Positions 1 through 8,880 of a DNA stretch of 21,140 nt are shown in pieces. A program made the position numbers and the translations under genes. This DNA is from a virus. Each line of letters begins with the position of its first letter. Within the stretch, counting starts at the first letter, position 1. Under the pieces are notes generated by a model. The model saw nothing but the letters and a program-made list of their open reading frames with translations, made no database searches and was not told the origin of the DNA. Where the stretch lies: positions 1 to 21,140 of IMG/VR virus record IMGVR_UViG_3300032224_001348; one strand, 5' to 3'.

Positions 1-748
1 CTTCAGCTTTGGCAAGCCAGCGGTCATGTTCTTCTTGGTACTTGTCGGCTTCAAGTTTGGCCTGATCGGCCTGTTTGAGCGCCGTTTCTTGCGCCAACTT
101 GATTTCCGCTTGCCTCTCCGCATGCGCTTTATCTACATCGGTACGAAGACGCTGCTCAACGGTTGGCTCAGCAGCGGGCGCTTCAGCAGGCGCAGCAGGT
201 TCAGCGGCAGGCTCAGTCGCGGGCTTCGGTGCAACGCTTCCAAGCGCATCAAACGGCCGGTAGCGACGACGCTCAGCAGGCTCAGCGACAGGCTCAGCGA
301 CAGGCTCAGTCGCGGGAACAGGAACAACCGCAGACGGTGCAGCAGCGGGCGGCATGTCGGCCGGAAGCGGCAGGCCAGCGGCAGCGGCGTCCTCAGCGAC
401 GCGCTGCGTCTGAATCGCATCCAACGCCTCTGGCGTCGGAACGTCGGTTATAATCGGTGCCGCCTGCTCAACCCGCCTACGGTACATCTCAGTGCGAATG
501 GCAGCGGGCTGCTCGGCTTTCGGAAGCGCTATAATGTCTTCCCAAGAACGCGCAACTTGCGCTTCCTCAGGCGTCGGCGGCGCTACCGGCTCATCAGACG
601 TGCCATCAGCATACTTCCGCAGCCGTGCCTGCATCGACGGCGAAATGGCGCTCTTGGCAATCGTGATCGGATTGCCCATCGGGCTCTTGACCTTGAAGTG
701 CGTCGGGTGCTCAAAGACCTGACGAAACCGCAGCGAAGGCTTCTTCAT
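1..748 (-). CDS. Partial Pro/Ala/Glu-rich phage protein, probably virion-associated; C-terminus beyond left edge
   Basis: The first 249 codons of a minus-strand gene are present, and the reading frame is still open at base 1. The protein starts MKKPSLRFRQVFEHPTHF. Residues 1-110 are ordinary mixed sequence, residues about 130-205 are a Pro/Ala/Glu-rich linker with TEPVAEP-type repeats, and the last 45 or so visible residues are charged and likely coiled coil (KAHAERQAEIKLAQETALK). The start is supported by GAGGG six bases upstream. The stop of the upstream gene lies 2 nt before the ATG, so the two are co-translated. I do not recognise the family. As the last gene seen in the structural operon it is likely a virion or ejected protein, but that is inference from position. 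The flexible linker would fit a multi-domain protein with an enzymatic or coiled-coil C-terminus that is not in view. Confidence 0.8.
   Translation of the reverse strand, partial: MKKPSLRFRQVFEHPTHFKVKSPMGNPITIAKSAISPSMQARLRKYADGTSDEPVAPPTPEEAQVARSWEDIIALPKAEQPAAIRTEMYRRRVEQAAPIITDVPTPEALDAIQTQRVAEDAAAAGLPLPADMPPAAAPSAVVPVPATEPVAEPVAEPAERRRYRPFDALGSVAPKPATEPAAEPAAPAEAPAAEPTVEQRLRTDVDKAHAERQAEIKLAQETALKQADQAKLEADKYQEEHDRWLAKAE
208..316. repeat. Short in-frame direct repeats coding Pro-Ala-Glu linker
   Basis: CAGGCTCAGTCGCGGG occurs at 208-223 and again at 301-316. A 12-nt unit CAGGCTCAGCGA is repeated in tandem at 277-300 and continues into the second 16-mer. All lie in one coding frame and give TEPVAEP-like peptide repeats in the left-edge gene, so this is a protein-level low-complexity repeat, not an independent DNA element. 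Confidence 0.75.
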
Positions 749-750
749 GA

Positions 751-1797
751 TTATCCCTCGTCCTCGGCCTCAAGGTCGGCCAGCGCCTCCATAGCATTCA
801 TTCGCGACTCAAGCTCCTGCAATCGCGCCAGCGCCTGTGCATAGTCGCGGGCAGACGGCTTCTTCTTGGTCTTGATCGCCTCGACAAACTTCTTAGCCTT
901 GTCGGGCGCATCGTCACTCTGCGCCACGGTGCGAGGCAACACGATCTCACCAGGGCTCAGAAGCGCAGGCACCGTGTCGTTGGCGCGGGTATCGCCCTTG
1001 TATTTGGCCTTGCCGGGAACCTCAATCGCACCGCCGCGAGCACGTCCGCCTTGAAGAATGCTTTGCGCTTCGGGCGACAAGCCGGTCATGTTTGACGTGC
1101 CAGCAAATGAAGCCGCTGCCGCAGGCGTGGCCGCAGGCATGGCCGCACTCGCGCCACCAGTAAAGTAAGCACCGCCCAAGGTTCCAGCAGCGCCGACCAG
1201 CGAGCCGACCAACTGCGCGTTCCGCTGCGCCTCAAGATTGGCCTGCTGCTGAACAGCCATAGCCGCCTGCTGCCGCATCTGCGCCTCGCTCATGCCAAGG
1301 CCGCCAGCAGTGCCGTACAATCCAGCCGCAAGCTGTCCGCCAAGAAGCTCCTGCTGCCGACGCTGACCAAGCAGGTTGCCCAGAGCCGCCTGCGCCATCT
1401 GCTGCTCCTGCAAGCGCATCATCGCCGACTGACCAGCGGCCTGCTGCTGCGCCGCCGCCTGTCGCGTCATAAGCATCTGCTGCGCCTGTGCAGGGCTCAG
1501 TCCGCGCGACGATGCAAGTTGCGAGGCCGCAGCGGCCTGCGACTGATTCAACGCCTGCGCGTACTGCATTGCCGCAAGACTTGGCGCTTTGCCTTCGGCC
1601 TGAGCACGAAGAGCGCGCGCTAGGTCGGCCTGTTCCTTGCCCACTTCGCCAGACGCTCCAAGCGCTCCAAACGTAGCTTGCTCAGCGCCCTTGAATGCGG
1701 TCTGATACGCCGGTCCTTCAACGCTAACAGCCTTCAGCCGACGCTGATATTCGGGTGAGGTCGGATCTTCCGACCACGAAGGATCAAACAAGCCCAT
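751..1797 (-). CDS. Gln/Ala-rich probable internal virion (ejection) protein, 348 aa
   Basis: A 348-residue protein starting MGLFDPSWSEDPTSPEYQ. Residues about 80-190 are very rich in Gln and Ala with Met and Arg (long helical stretches). Residues about 195-235 are Gly/Ala-rich and hydrophobic enough to touch membranes. Near residues 255-295 is the segment GGAIEVPGK followed by NDTVPALLSPGEIVLPR. This SPGE(I/F)V motif recurs in C-terminal parts of phage tape-measure and internal virion proteins. The C-terminus is an acidic coiled coil (LQELESRMNAMEALADLE). AGGAG six bases upstream, fused to the previous gene's TAG stop, supports the start. It follows the nozzle gene directly. A role as an internal protein ejected with DNA is inferred from composition and position; no enzymatic motif is seen. 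Confidence 0.85.
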   Translation of the reverse strand: MGLFDPSWSEDPTSPEYQRRLKAVSVEGPAYQTAFKGAEQATFGALGASGEVGKEQADLARALRAQAEGKAPSLAAMQYAQALNQSQAAAASQLASSRGLSPAQAQQMLMTRQAAAQQQAAGQSAMMRLQEQQMAQAALGNLLGQRRQQELLGGQLAAGLYGTAGGLGMSEAQMRQQAAMAVQQQANLEAQRNAQLVGSLVGAAGTLGGAYFTGGASAAMPAATPAAAASFAGTSNMTGLSPEAQSILQGGRARGGAIEVPGKAKYKGDTRANDTVPALLSPGEIVLPRTVAQSDDAPDKAKKFVEAIKTKKKPSARDYAQALARLQELESRMNAMEALADLEAEDEG

Positions 1798-1806
1798 GTT
1801 GCTCTC

Positions 1807-4800
1807 CTAGCTAACGATCTGCGAAGCAGGAACTTTGTTAAGGCCGGTCTTGGCGCCAACCTCAAAACCAAGGGAAGTCAGACTCAGACCTTCGCCTGCC
1901 GTCGCTGCGGGCAAATCCTCAAGGATCAACTTTACCGCTTGTGTCTTCTGTCGCGCAAGGTCTACGCGCCATTGGTAAAGCTGAAACGTGCCACCATACA
2001 CCGATTCAGACCCATATGGCGAAGAACCGCCGTAGGTCGTTGGCGTCGTGGGCGTTACGGTGGTCTGTTGAACAATGGTGTCGTTGAAGTCTACGCAAAC
2101 GCTGACCAGCAAGTTGTGTGCGCTCTTCCAGGCCCCAAGGATCTGCGCTCGACGCACACGCTGGAACCCCTGCACGTTGGCAAACGACAACCAAGACGTA
2201 GCGAGCTTCAGCTTGATCGGCGATCCGGCGTCAGTGAACACGCCAGGGGTTTCCTTGAGCACGCTGCCATTCAACCGCAGCATGACCATCGTGTCCTGCC
2301 ACACAAGCGAGTCTACGGCGTACTGGTTGGTGAACGTGCCCCACTGCTGCACAAAATAGTCAAACACCAGCGTCTTGCCGCTCTCGAGCGTGAAACGGAC
2401 CTGGTTGGTCGTAGACACCAGCGTGGCCGACGTAATCGTCTCGTTGTTGTACGCCTCAACCGGCGAGCCGACGTACTGCACCGCCAGCGAGCGGTCAATC
2501 AGGTAAATGCCCTTGGCGCTCTGGAACATGATGCCAACAGGCGTGCCGACCACACTGCGCGGCTCAATGCAGCCGCAGTCGGTCGTGATCAAAATGGCGT
2601 CCGACAGGTCGTTGTTTTGATTGTTGTTGGTCGGACCTTGGCCGACAATGAAGAAAATGTGACTTTTCTTGAACACCAAAAGCTTGTCATCGACCGTTGC
2701 AAGTGCCGTCACCGGACCACCGCGCGGATCAATTTGCCTGACAAATGTGCTGTTAAACTCTACAGGGTAGCCAGCCAGAACTTCTTTGGAGTACCAAAGC
2801 TGAAGTGGGTTTGTGCTATCCACAACCCAAATCCGGTTGCGATGCAACTGCATGAACCCAGTCGGCGGCGCAGGCTGGTTGGGCACAATCGCGTCAACCG
2901 TCGTGTCAAGCGGCTGAGTGTAAAGCAAGGGATTGGTTTCAATCGACGCATCGGCCAAAGTGTCGGTGTACGTCAGCGTTGAACTTGCGCCGTTAATGAT
3001 GTTGTAGTCCGGCACCGTCAAGCTGCTGATGCGATACAGTATGGTTCCAAGTGACTGCGTTCGGTAAAAAATAATCTGCACCGGATTGCTGATCTTGGCC
3101 GTGAATTGAAGGTACGGAACAGTCAGTTGCACCGACCCAGCCGTTACGCCGCCAACAACAACATCCGGCACCAGCAGCGGATAGCTGATGTGCGGATTGC
3201 CTTGGTTATCAATCCACTCGTACGTCACCGCATAGGTGTAGGTGCCTGCCGCGATGTGACCGCCAGTTGGCGATACTGATGTGGTGCAAAAGTCTGGATA
3301 CAGGTGGAAGTTGTGTTCCACCACGCTCACGCCGTCATACATCTGCACGAAACCGCCGGTAAAGTGCAGATCTTGTCCAAGCGTAGCGTGACCGTATGAG
3401 TGCTCGGGGCTGTCAAAGTTAAACGTCAGCGCCGACACGTTGTTGGGCGTCTGAATGCCTGCGCCAGCCGTCAGCGCTTGCTCGGTGCAAGCAAACCGGA
3501 ACTCGCTCGGACTGATTTGTGTAACGCCAGCCAAAATGGGCTTTGACTGCGTGCCATAGCTAACGCTGTTTGTGCGAGCGTAACCGCCAGATACCGAAGC
3601 CAGCGCCTTGGCTGCAATGTACAAATCTTCTCGCACGATGAAGTTGGTTGGCTGAATCGTGTCGCTTGTCCAGTATGTGACCGGAACGTAAACGTTTTCG
3701 TTGTACGCAAAAACCTTTGCAATCAACACCGCCGTCTGGAGCCACGGCGAAGTCAACGTGTAGTTGTATTGCGAGTCAACAACCGCCTTGTACGTCTTGC
3801 GAGCAACGTCAGGCGTTGACGAAATAATTGACCAATACAGTTGAAATCCAACGCTTCCATTTTGAGCTGTGATGCCGGTAATAGCCCGAACCGGCTCAAC
3901 GCCAGAATCAACCGTATCGCTGTTGACCAACAAAAGCTGTGACGTAAACGCAAAGTAGTTAACGCTAGACGTATACGGCGACGATCCGTTGTCGGTAGAA
4001 AATGCAACAACAAGGCCCGTTGCACCAACCGTAACGGTCTGAGCCGGGAACACGGTAATCGCTCGCGATCGGTCAGGTTGCGAGTATTGCGTAGTTGATT
4101 CAGTGGTCGGATTGAATCCGTAGTACATGCGAACCGTAGTTCCACCGCCGGTTAGCCGGCTGTTGAATGCCACGGCAATCTGGTTGCCAACAACACACAC
4201 ATCGTAGTTAGGCGACGTAGCGTTGATTGCGTTTTCGTCAGACGCCAAGCCGGTTAGCGTAGACACGCTGGGCATGCCGTTTGGCGAGCCAACCGGCAAC
4301 TGTGCAACCTTGAGCGTCGTCGCCGACGTGTCGTACCAGTAAAACAAAAACAAGCCACTGATAGTAATCACTCGCGGCTTAATCGCATTGGACGCAAGCA
4401 GTGTTGCGGGCTGAACCATCTGTCCGGTTGCGCTATCAATGATGCAGTACCTGATGACGTTGGTGCCCGACGAGTCTTCCCAGACGTACGCCTGCAGCCC
4501 ATCAGGATGCGTCACACCATCTGGACACGCCTGATCATAACTGTCACGAATAACCGATGCGTTGGTGACGTAAACCGATTCAAATGCGCCTTTGTCGGTC
4601 CATGCGTTAGCGGCTTGATCGTAGCTGTAAATGCTTTCGCCATTTGCGAGCAGCAGCTCATTTCCGTACGTCGCAAGACCCTTTCCGGCGTCAATCGTCG
4701 TAAACGAAGCAGCGCCGTTAGTTACCTGCGTGCCCAGCGCCACGTTGCCGTCGCGCTTGCGAATAGCCTTGAGTGTGGTGAAAACACCGTTCTCAAGCTC

Positions 4801-4893
4801 AAGCAGTTTTCCAGCAACAACCTGCTTGGCGTCAGTCTTGGTATCCACGCCCTGCGCTAGCGGCATGGTGATCACCTGGCGTTCCAAAGGCAT
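1807..4893 (-). CDS. Tail nozzle / tail tubular protein B-like protein, 1028 aa
   Basis: A large, mostly beta-stranded protein starting MPLERQVITMPLAQGVDTKT. Its N-terminus (GVDTKTDAKQVVAGKLLELENG, then RKRDG) resembles proteins that form the distal tail tube, or nozzle, of short-tailed phages. Near residues 735-810 lies a conserved-looking stretch with KKSHIFFIVGQ, CGCIEPRSVVGTPVG and SAKGIYLIDRS, a pattern typical of T7 gp12-like nozzle and P22-type stabilisation proteins with a beta-propeller core. At 1028 residues it is longer than T7 gp12 (about 790), so extra domains are likely; the middle part (FHLYPDFCTTSVSPTGGHIA...) may be one. The ribosome binding site AGGGAG overlaps the TAG stop of the gene upstream. 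Assignment to the nozzle family is confident at the level of fold and position, not of exact subfamily. Confidence 0.85.
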   Translation of the reverse strand: MPLERQVITMPLAQGVDTKTDAKQVVAGKLLELENGVFTTLKAIRKRDGNVALGTQVTNGAASFTTIDAGKGLATYGNELLLANGESIYSYDQAANAWTDKGAFESVYVTNASVIRDSYDQACPDGVTHPDGLQAYVWEDSSGTNVIRYCIIDSATGQMVQPATLLASNAIKPRVITISGLFLFYWYDTSATTLKVAQLPVGSPNGMPSVSTLTGLASDENAINATSPNYDVCVVGNQIAVAFNSRLTGGGTTVRMYYGFNPTTESTTQYSQPDRSRAITVFPAQTVTVGATGLVVAFSTDNGSSPYTSSVNYFAFTSQLLLVNSDTVDSGVEPVRAITGITAQNGSVGFQLYWSIISSTPDVARKTYKAVVDSQYNYTLTSPWLQTAVLIAKVFAYNENVYVPVTYWTSDTIQPTNFIVREDLYIAAKALASVSGGYARTNSVSYGTQSKPILAGVTQISPSEFRFACTEQALTAGAGIQTPNNVSALTFNFDSPEHSYGHATLGQDLHFTGGFVQMYDGVSVVEHNFHLYPDFCTTSVSPTGGHIAAGTYTYAVTYEWIDNQGNPHISYPLLVPDVVVGGVTAGSVQLTVPYLQFTAKISNPVQIIFYRTQSLGTILYRISSLTVPDYNIINGASSTLTYTDTLADASIETNPLLYTQPLDTTVDAIVPNQPAPPTGFMQLHRNRIWVVDSTNPLQLWYSKEVLAGYPVEFNSTFVRQIDPRGGPVTALATVDDKLLVFKKSHIFFIVGQGPTNNNQNNDLSDAILITTDCGCIEPRSVVGTPVGIMFQSAKGIYLIDRSLAVQYVGSPVEAYNNETITSATLVSTTNQVRFTLESGKTLVFDYFVQQWGTFTNQYAVDSLVWQDTMVMLRLNGSVLKETPGVFTDAGSPIKLKLATSWLSFANVQGFQRVRRAQILGAWKSAHNLLVSVCVDFNDTIVQQTTVTPTTPTTYGGSSPYGSESVYGGTFQLYQWRVDLARQKTQAVKLILEDLPAATAGEGLSLTSLGFEVGAKTGLNKVPASQIVS

Positions 4894-4902
4894 GGCTACT
4901 CC

Positions 4903-6021
4903 CTAGAGCTGATACACAAGCAGCTTAGCATACGAAATTGTAGCAATACCGCCTTGATTTACCGCATACGCCGTAACGTTAGTGATGCCGGTCGCCGTAG
5001 GGACAAACACATGGCTAACCGAAGACACTGGGATGCTAAAAGACGTGGCGCCATACGGAGCAATAATCTTGCAAAATGCTCCATCTGCCGTATTTGCGCC
5101 GGAAAGGCGAATGTAAATATCAACGCGCGTATCTGTTTCAATGCAACTTGGGTTGTTGGTCACAATCCCAACACCATCGTACTGAAGACACGCCACAAGC
5201 GGCCTTGTGGTGAGCAGATTCACAGTGGTGCTTAGGTTTGTAATCGCATGCGAAAGCGAGTCGGATGGAACGCTGTAAACGCCACACGAAGACGAAAGGT
5301 TTTTAGTAACAGCAGACAGCTTAGCGCCGGTAACTGACCCATCAGCAAGATTAGCCGTTTGAATGCCAGGCGTTGCCACACCAAGAGTTGAGGACGTAAG
5401 AGTTAGCGTTGCGTCAACGGCCACATTAGACATAACGCCGTTGTTGACGCCAAACAGTCGAGCGCCGCTAACTGGAGCAGCAGGCAGCGTCAACGTCCAA
5501 TTGGTCGTGCCGCTCGCGGGCGTAATAGTCACGCCATTGGACGACGTTGACGTAAGCCGAGTGGTAATTGGACCAACATCAATCGCAGCAGACTGGTTAA
5601 CGTTTTTAGTAAAAACAAATGTTGCAGTGCCAAGGTTATAGGCAACACCGGCAGAAGTTCCAACCAAACCAGAAATGTTGCCAGGCGAACCAACTATTGC
5701 GCCAGCATTAGTGATAGGAATAGCGTTTCCGCTTCCATCACGGAAGTACATATTTCCGCTGTTGACGTACACGCCATTGATAAACGTCGGCGTGGAGCCA
5801 ATGTCAGCGTAAACGGTTCCTTTAAGGTTGATCGCCGCATGGCCGGCAAACGAAAGGTCGGCGTTAATTCCAATGCCATTAGAAGGGACAAGAGCGCCGT
5901 TGCCAGAAGTGTGATTGTGCGAATCAATCGTGGTGAGCGCCTGATTGATATCGGTAGCCCACAGCGGCCCCGGCGTGGTGGACACCACTGGCAGCGTCAG
6001 GTTCATGTTGGGCGTCGTCAT
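4903..6021 (-). CDS. Tail fibre / appendage-like protein, 372 aa
   Basis: The protein starts MTTPNMNLTLPVVSTTPGPLW and then has SHNHTSGNG followed by INADLSFAGHAAINLKG. This HNHTSG plus INADLSF...N segment is a widespread N-terminal attachment region of phage fibres and appendages. Residues about 100-370 are Ser/Thr/Gly-rich beta sequence, with GVTITPASGTTNWTLTLP as a typical fibre module and GSVTGAKL, a common trimeric-fibre linker. The C-terminal 130 residues are the probable tip domain. AGGAG, formed from the preceding TAG stop, lies six bases before the ATG. It lies between a larger fibre-like gene and the nozzle gene. It may be a second receptor-binding protein or a collar/appendage subunit; the sequence does not decide. 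Confidence 0.8.
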   Translation of the reverse strand: MTTPNMNLTLPVVSTTPGPLWATDINQALTTIDSHNHTSGNGALVPSNGIGINADLSFAGHAAINLKGTVYADIGSTPTFINGVYVNSGNMYFRDGSGNAIPITNAGAIVGSPGNISGLVGTSAGVAYNLGTATFVFTKNVNQSAAIDVGPITTRLTSTSSNGVTITPASGTTNWTLTLPAAPVSGARLFGVNNGVMSNVAVDATLTLTSSTLGVATPGIQTANLADGSVTGAKLSAVTKNLSSSCGVYSVPSDSLSHAITNLSTTVNLLTTRPLVACLQYDGVGIVTNNPSCIETDTRVDIYIRLSGANTADGAFCKIIAPYGATSFSIPVSSVSHVFVPTATGITNVTAYAVNQGGIATISYAKLLVYQL

Positions 6022-6030
6022 TGTTATCTC

Positions 6031-8880
6031 CTAGAACAGGTCAAGTTGTACCACAAGATCGGCGGCACTGTTGCTGTTTCCAAGCCCTGTTACTTGAACT
6101 GAAAAATAATCAAACTGAGCAAAGTCTACCGATGCTGAATAGTTGGTTGCCGATGTTGTCGATCCCGAGATGGTTGCAGACATCAGCGTCGGAACGCCCG
6201 ATCCAACAACGCCGGTCTTTGATGCCAGAACCGTCACCTGCACAGAGTTGCTGCCACCAGGTGCAGTGCGAAGGTTAATAAACATCCCTTGCATAACCGA
6301 TTTTTGCTGCACCCTTGAAAACACCTGAGCGGTGTCTCCTGTTGACGCAAGCGTTCCCGGCCAGCAGTACCTAACCGTGCCCGTGTTGCTAGATGCAATG
6401 CCGGCATTAAGCCCAAAAATTGAAATTGTTGGCGTAACATACGTTGTAAACGGATGCGTTGCGGCGGTCTTCGTAACCAAATCCGTTCCGGGGCCAAGCT
6501 GAATTCCGTTGGTGCCGTTTGCGGCCTGCGGAGCATTTTGCAGAATGTCTGATCCAACGTAACGCTGCACGAACGTCAGCGAGCCAGCTCCCACGTTAAT
6601 GTTGGTGGTGCATTCCCAGCCCGTGTGCGTGTAAGTGCCGCCATTACAGAACGTGTAGACGCCTAGCGCAGCAGAACCCGCAGCCATGTCGCCGGCTCGA
6701 GTCCAAGCGCCTGAAGCGACAATGTAAATGCCATTGTTAGTGCCGGATGTCTGGCCGGCAGCAAGAACTCGCATCCCGGCCGTGAGCGCGACGCCTTGCA
6801 GCGTATAAGTACCAGAAAGCGTGATGTTTGTCGTGGCCGTCACCGCCACAGGCAACTTCAATTGAACCGCAGGATAAGGAGATCCACGAATCGAAGTTGA
6901 ACGACACTGCACCTGCGAGTTGTCGTTGTCGGTGTAGATGCCAACGTAAATGCCGGTACTCGTCGCATCGGTGGGCGCGGCAACGTAGATGTTTGTATCT
7001 CGGGTTGAGATCTGATTTGCGCTTCCCGCGCCGCTAGGCATATAGAACCCAAATTTGCTACCAGCGCCGTTGGACTTGACGTTGATCGTCACGCCTCGCG
7101 TGAAGTTGAAACTGAACGTGGCATCGTTCAACGTACCCACTCCAGACGAGTAGATGCCATAAACATTGGTCGTCGTGCCAACAGCAAGGCCAGAGTTGTC
7201 TACCGTCAACACGGAAGTGCGAAACTTTGACGTAACGCTTGTCGTGCCGGGGAGTTCAATGCCGACAAGGTTTGTCGTAACATTGCTGCTGTTGAGCGTG
7301 AGCGTTAGGTCTTCAACGCGACTGTTCTCGCCCATCGTAAGCAGCGTGACAGTGCCGCCGGGGTTTGCGGCGTTCATCACAATCTTGGTCGTCTGCGTGC
7401 TCATGCCACGCAGAGCGCAACCGGTAGGCATCGTCAGGCCGGTCGTCGCCGAGGCCAGCGTATAGGTGCCCGGCATCACCCAGCAGGTGGCGGGCGAGCC
7501 AAACGCAGCAATCGCAGCGATGCCAGCCTCAACGGTCTTGAACGGCAAGCCGTTGACCGCTCCGGTACCGTCGTTGCCGTTAACCGTATCCACAACCGCC
7601 ACGTTTCCAAGCTTTGGTGACAGCGTTGTCGGCGCTGAAGGAAACGCAATCGCAGTCGGCGTCACGCCGGTCACTCGACCCTTGGTGTCCGTAGTGAACA
7701 CCGGAACCGTGGTTGAGTTGCCGTAGGTGCCTGCGGTGCCGGTCGCAATCAGCGTCGGGTTCGGATAGGTGCCGGTCAGGTCGCCGCCAGCAGGACCGAT
7801 GGGCAGCGCGTAACCTGGCACCGCACTTGGGAACGGCGCAACCGGCGGCGTGAACGCGCTGGCGTACTGAGCGATCTTCGACAACCGAAGGTCGTTCATG
7901 TAGCCGTTGTACTTGAGGTAGGTGTTCGCCGCGCGACCGTCAATCGTAGCGCCAATCGTCATGGACGAGGCGGTCAGGTTAAACGTGAACGACGTGCTGC
8001 TGTCGTACGCGCCGTTCAAGTAGATCGTCAGCGTGCCCGAGCTGCGAACCACCGTGAAGAACGTCCAAGTGTTCAGCGGGATCGTGCCAACTGACGTGAG
8101 CACCGGACCACCGCGCCACACGATCAGGTTGCCGGTTGTCGTGGTCAGCACGATGATCGCAAACGGATCGCCGCCAGCGTTCTGCGTGTCAACGATGGTG
8201 CCGCCAAGAATTGAGTAACCGCCGCCACCGTACGTGTTGAGGTAAATCCAACCCTCAATCGTGAAGTCGCCAGTGCCAAACGCATAAGCCGGATTTGACG
8301 GCGCCGTAATGTAGTCGCCGTTACCGTCAAACGACGCCGAGCCGTTGCCGTACTCGCTGGGCGACGCAACAACCTGCGTGTTGCCAAACGGCGTCAGCGT
8401 GGCTTGGATGTAGCTCGTATCGGGAAACGACGTGCTGCCAGCCGTGCCGCTGCCAGCCATAAGCAGCACAATGTTCGGGTCGCCAGCGCCGCCGCCAGCG
8501 TTGTTAAACGTGTTCCAGTCGGCCGAGCTCAACCAGCCATCGCTGGTCGGCCCTGCCTGCGTCATGGATAGGTTGGGCGTCGTGCCGCCAGTAGACGACA
8601 TGGGCGTTGTAGCCGTGACAGCCGTAACACCGCCGCCGCCACCACCGGCACCAGGTGCCCACTGGCCGTTGTTGTACACCAACGACTGCCCAGCGGTTGG
8701 CGTGGTGTTGGCTACTGGCGTGCCTTGAAGCGCCACCACGGACGGCGACTCAAGCGGCCCAGACAAGTCGCCTTTGACGTTGCGAAGAATAGGGTTCAAC
8801 GCAGCCGCAAGCTGGTCCTGCACGCGATTGAGCGAGTCGTCTTGGCTCTGAATGCGTGAGAACTGCTTGATGGTCGGCAT
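6031..8880 (-). CDS. Multidomain tail fibre / receptor-binding protein with LamG-like and beta-helix modules, 949 aa
   Basis: The N-terminal 75 residues carry the fibre motif GDLSGPLESPSVVALQGTPV, then a Gly run near residue 80. Residues about 135-350 look like a LamG/concanavalin-A-like domain (GNGSASFDGNGDYITAP, then FTIEGWIYL, then WTFFTVVRSSGTLTIYLNG). Residues about 355-415 repeat the fibre linker (GGDLTGTYPNPTLIATG, TTDTKGRVTGVTP). Residues about 420-650 look like a pectate-lyase-type beta-helix (DTVNGNDGTGAVNGLPFKTV, GCALRGMSTQTTKIVM). Residues about 670-770 match a recurrent fibre module (TNITLSGTYTLQGVALTAG ... NNGIYIVASGAWTRAGDM). The rest is the likely C-terminal tip. The start codon overlaps the adaptor stop by one base (TAATG), so translation is coupled. 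Sugar binding by the LamG-like part, and polysaccharide binding or cleavage by the helix, are family-level expectations; no catalytic residues were identified. Confidence 0.87.
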   Translation of the reverse strand: MPTIKQFSRIQSQDDSLNRVQDQLAAALNPILRNVKGDLSGPLESPSVVALQGTPVANTTPTAGQSLVYNNGQWAPGAGGGGGGVTAVTATTPMSSTGGTTPNLSMTQAGPTSDGWLSSADWNTFNNAGGGAGDPNIVLLMAGSGTAGSTSFPDTSYIQATLTPFGNTQVVASPSEYGNGSASFDGNGDYITAPSNPAYAFGTGDFTIEGWIYLNTYGGGGYSILGGTIVDTQNAGGDPFAIIVLTTTTGNLIVWRGGPVLTSVGTIPLNTWTFFTVVRSSGTLTIYLNGAYDSSTSFTFNLTASSMTIGATIDGRAANTYLKYNGYMNDLRLSKIAQYASAFTPPVAPFPSAVPGYALPIGPAGGDLTGTYPNPTLIATGTAGTYGNSTTVPVFTTDTKGRVTGVTPTAIAFPSAPTTLSPKLGNVAVVDTVNGNDGTGAVNGLPFKTVEAGIAAIAAFGSPATCWVMPGTYTLASATTGLTMPTGCALRGMSTQTTKIVMNAANPGGTVTLLTMGENSRVEDLTLTLNSSNVTTNLVGIELPGTTSVTSKFRTSVLTVDNSGLAVGTTTNVYGIYSSGVGTLNDATFSFNFTRGVTINVKSNGAGSKFGFYMPSGAGSANQISTRDTNIYVAAPTDATSTGIYVGIYTDNDNSQVQCRSTSIRGSPYPAVQLKLPVAVTATTNITLSGTYTLQGVALTAGMRVLAAGQTSGTNNGIYIVASGAWTRAGDMAAGSAALGVYTFCNGGTYTHTGWECTTNINVGAGSLTFVQRYVGSDILQNAPQAANGTNGIQLGPGTDLVTKTAATHPFTTYVTPTISIFGLNAGIASSNTGTVRYCWPGTLASTGDTAQVFSRVQQKSVMQGMFINLRTAPGGSNSVQVTVLASKTGVVGSGVPTLMSATISGSTTSATNYSASVDFAQFDYFSVQVTGLGNSNSAADLVVQLDLF

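Noticed and set aside
26-844. Long plus-strand open frame at the left edge
   Set aside because: Antisense to the clear minus-strand Pro/Ala/Glu-rich gene; product is Arg-rich, low complexity, with no ribosome binding site.
1939-2982. 347-codon plus-strand open frame
   Set aside because: Shadow of the nozzle gene; Arg/His-rich composition typical of antisense frames in GC-rich DNA.
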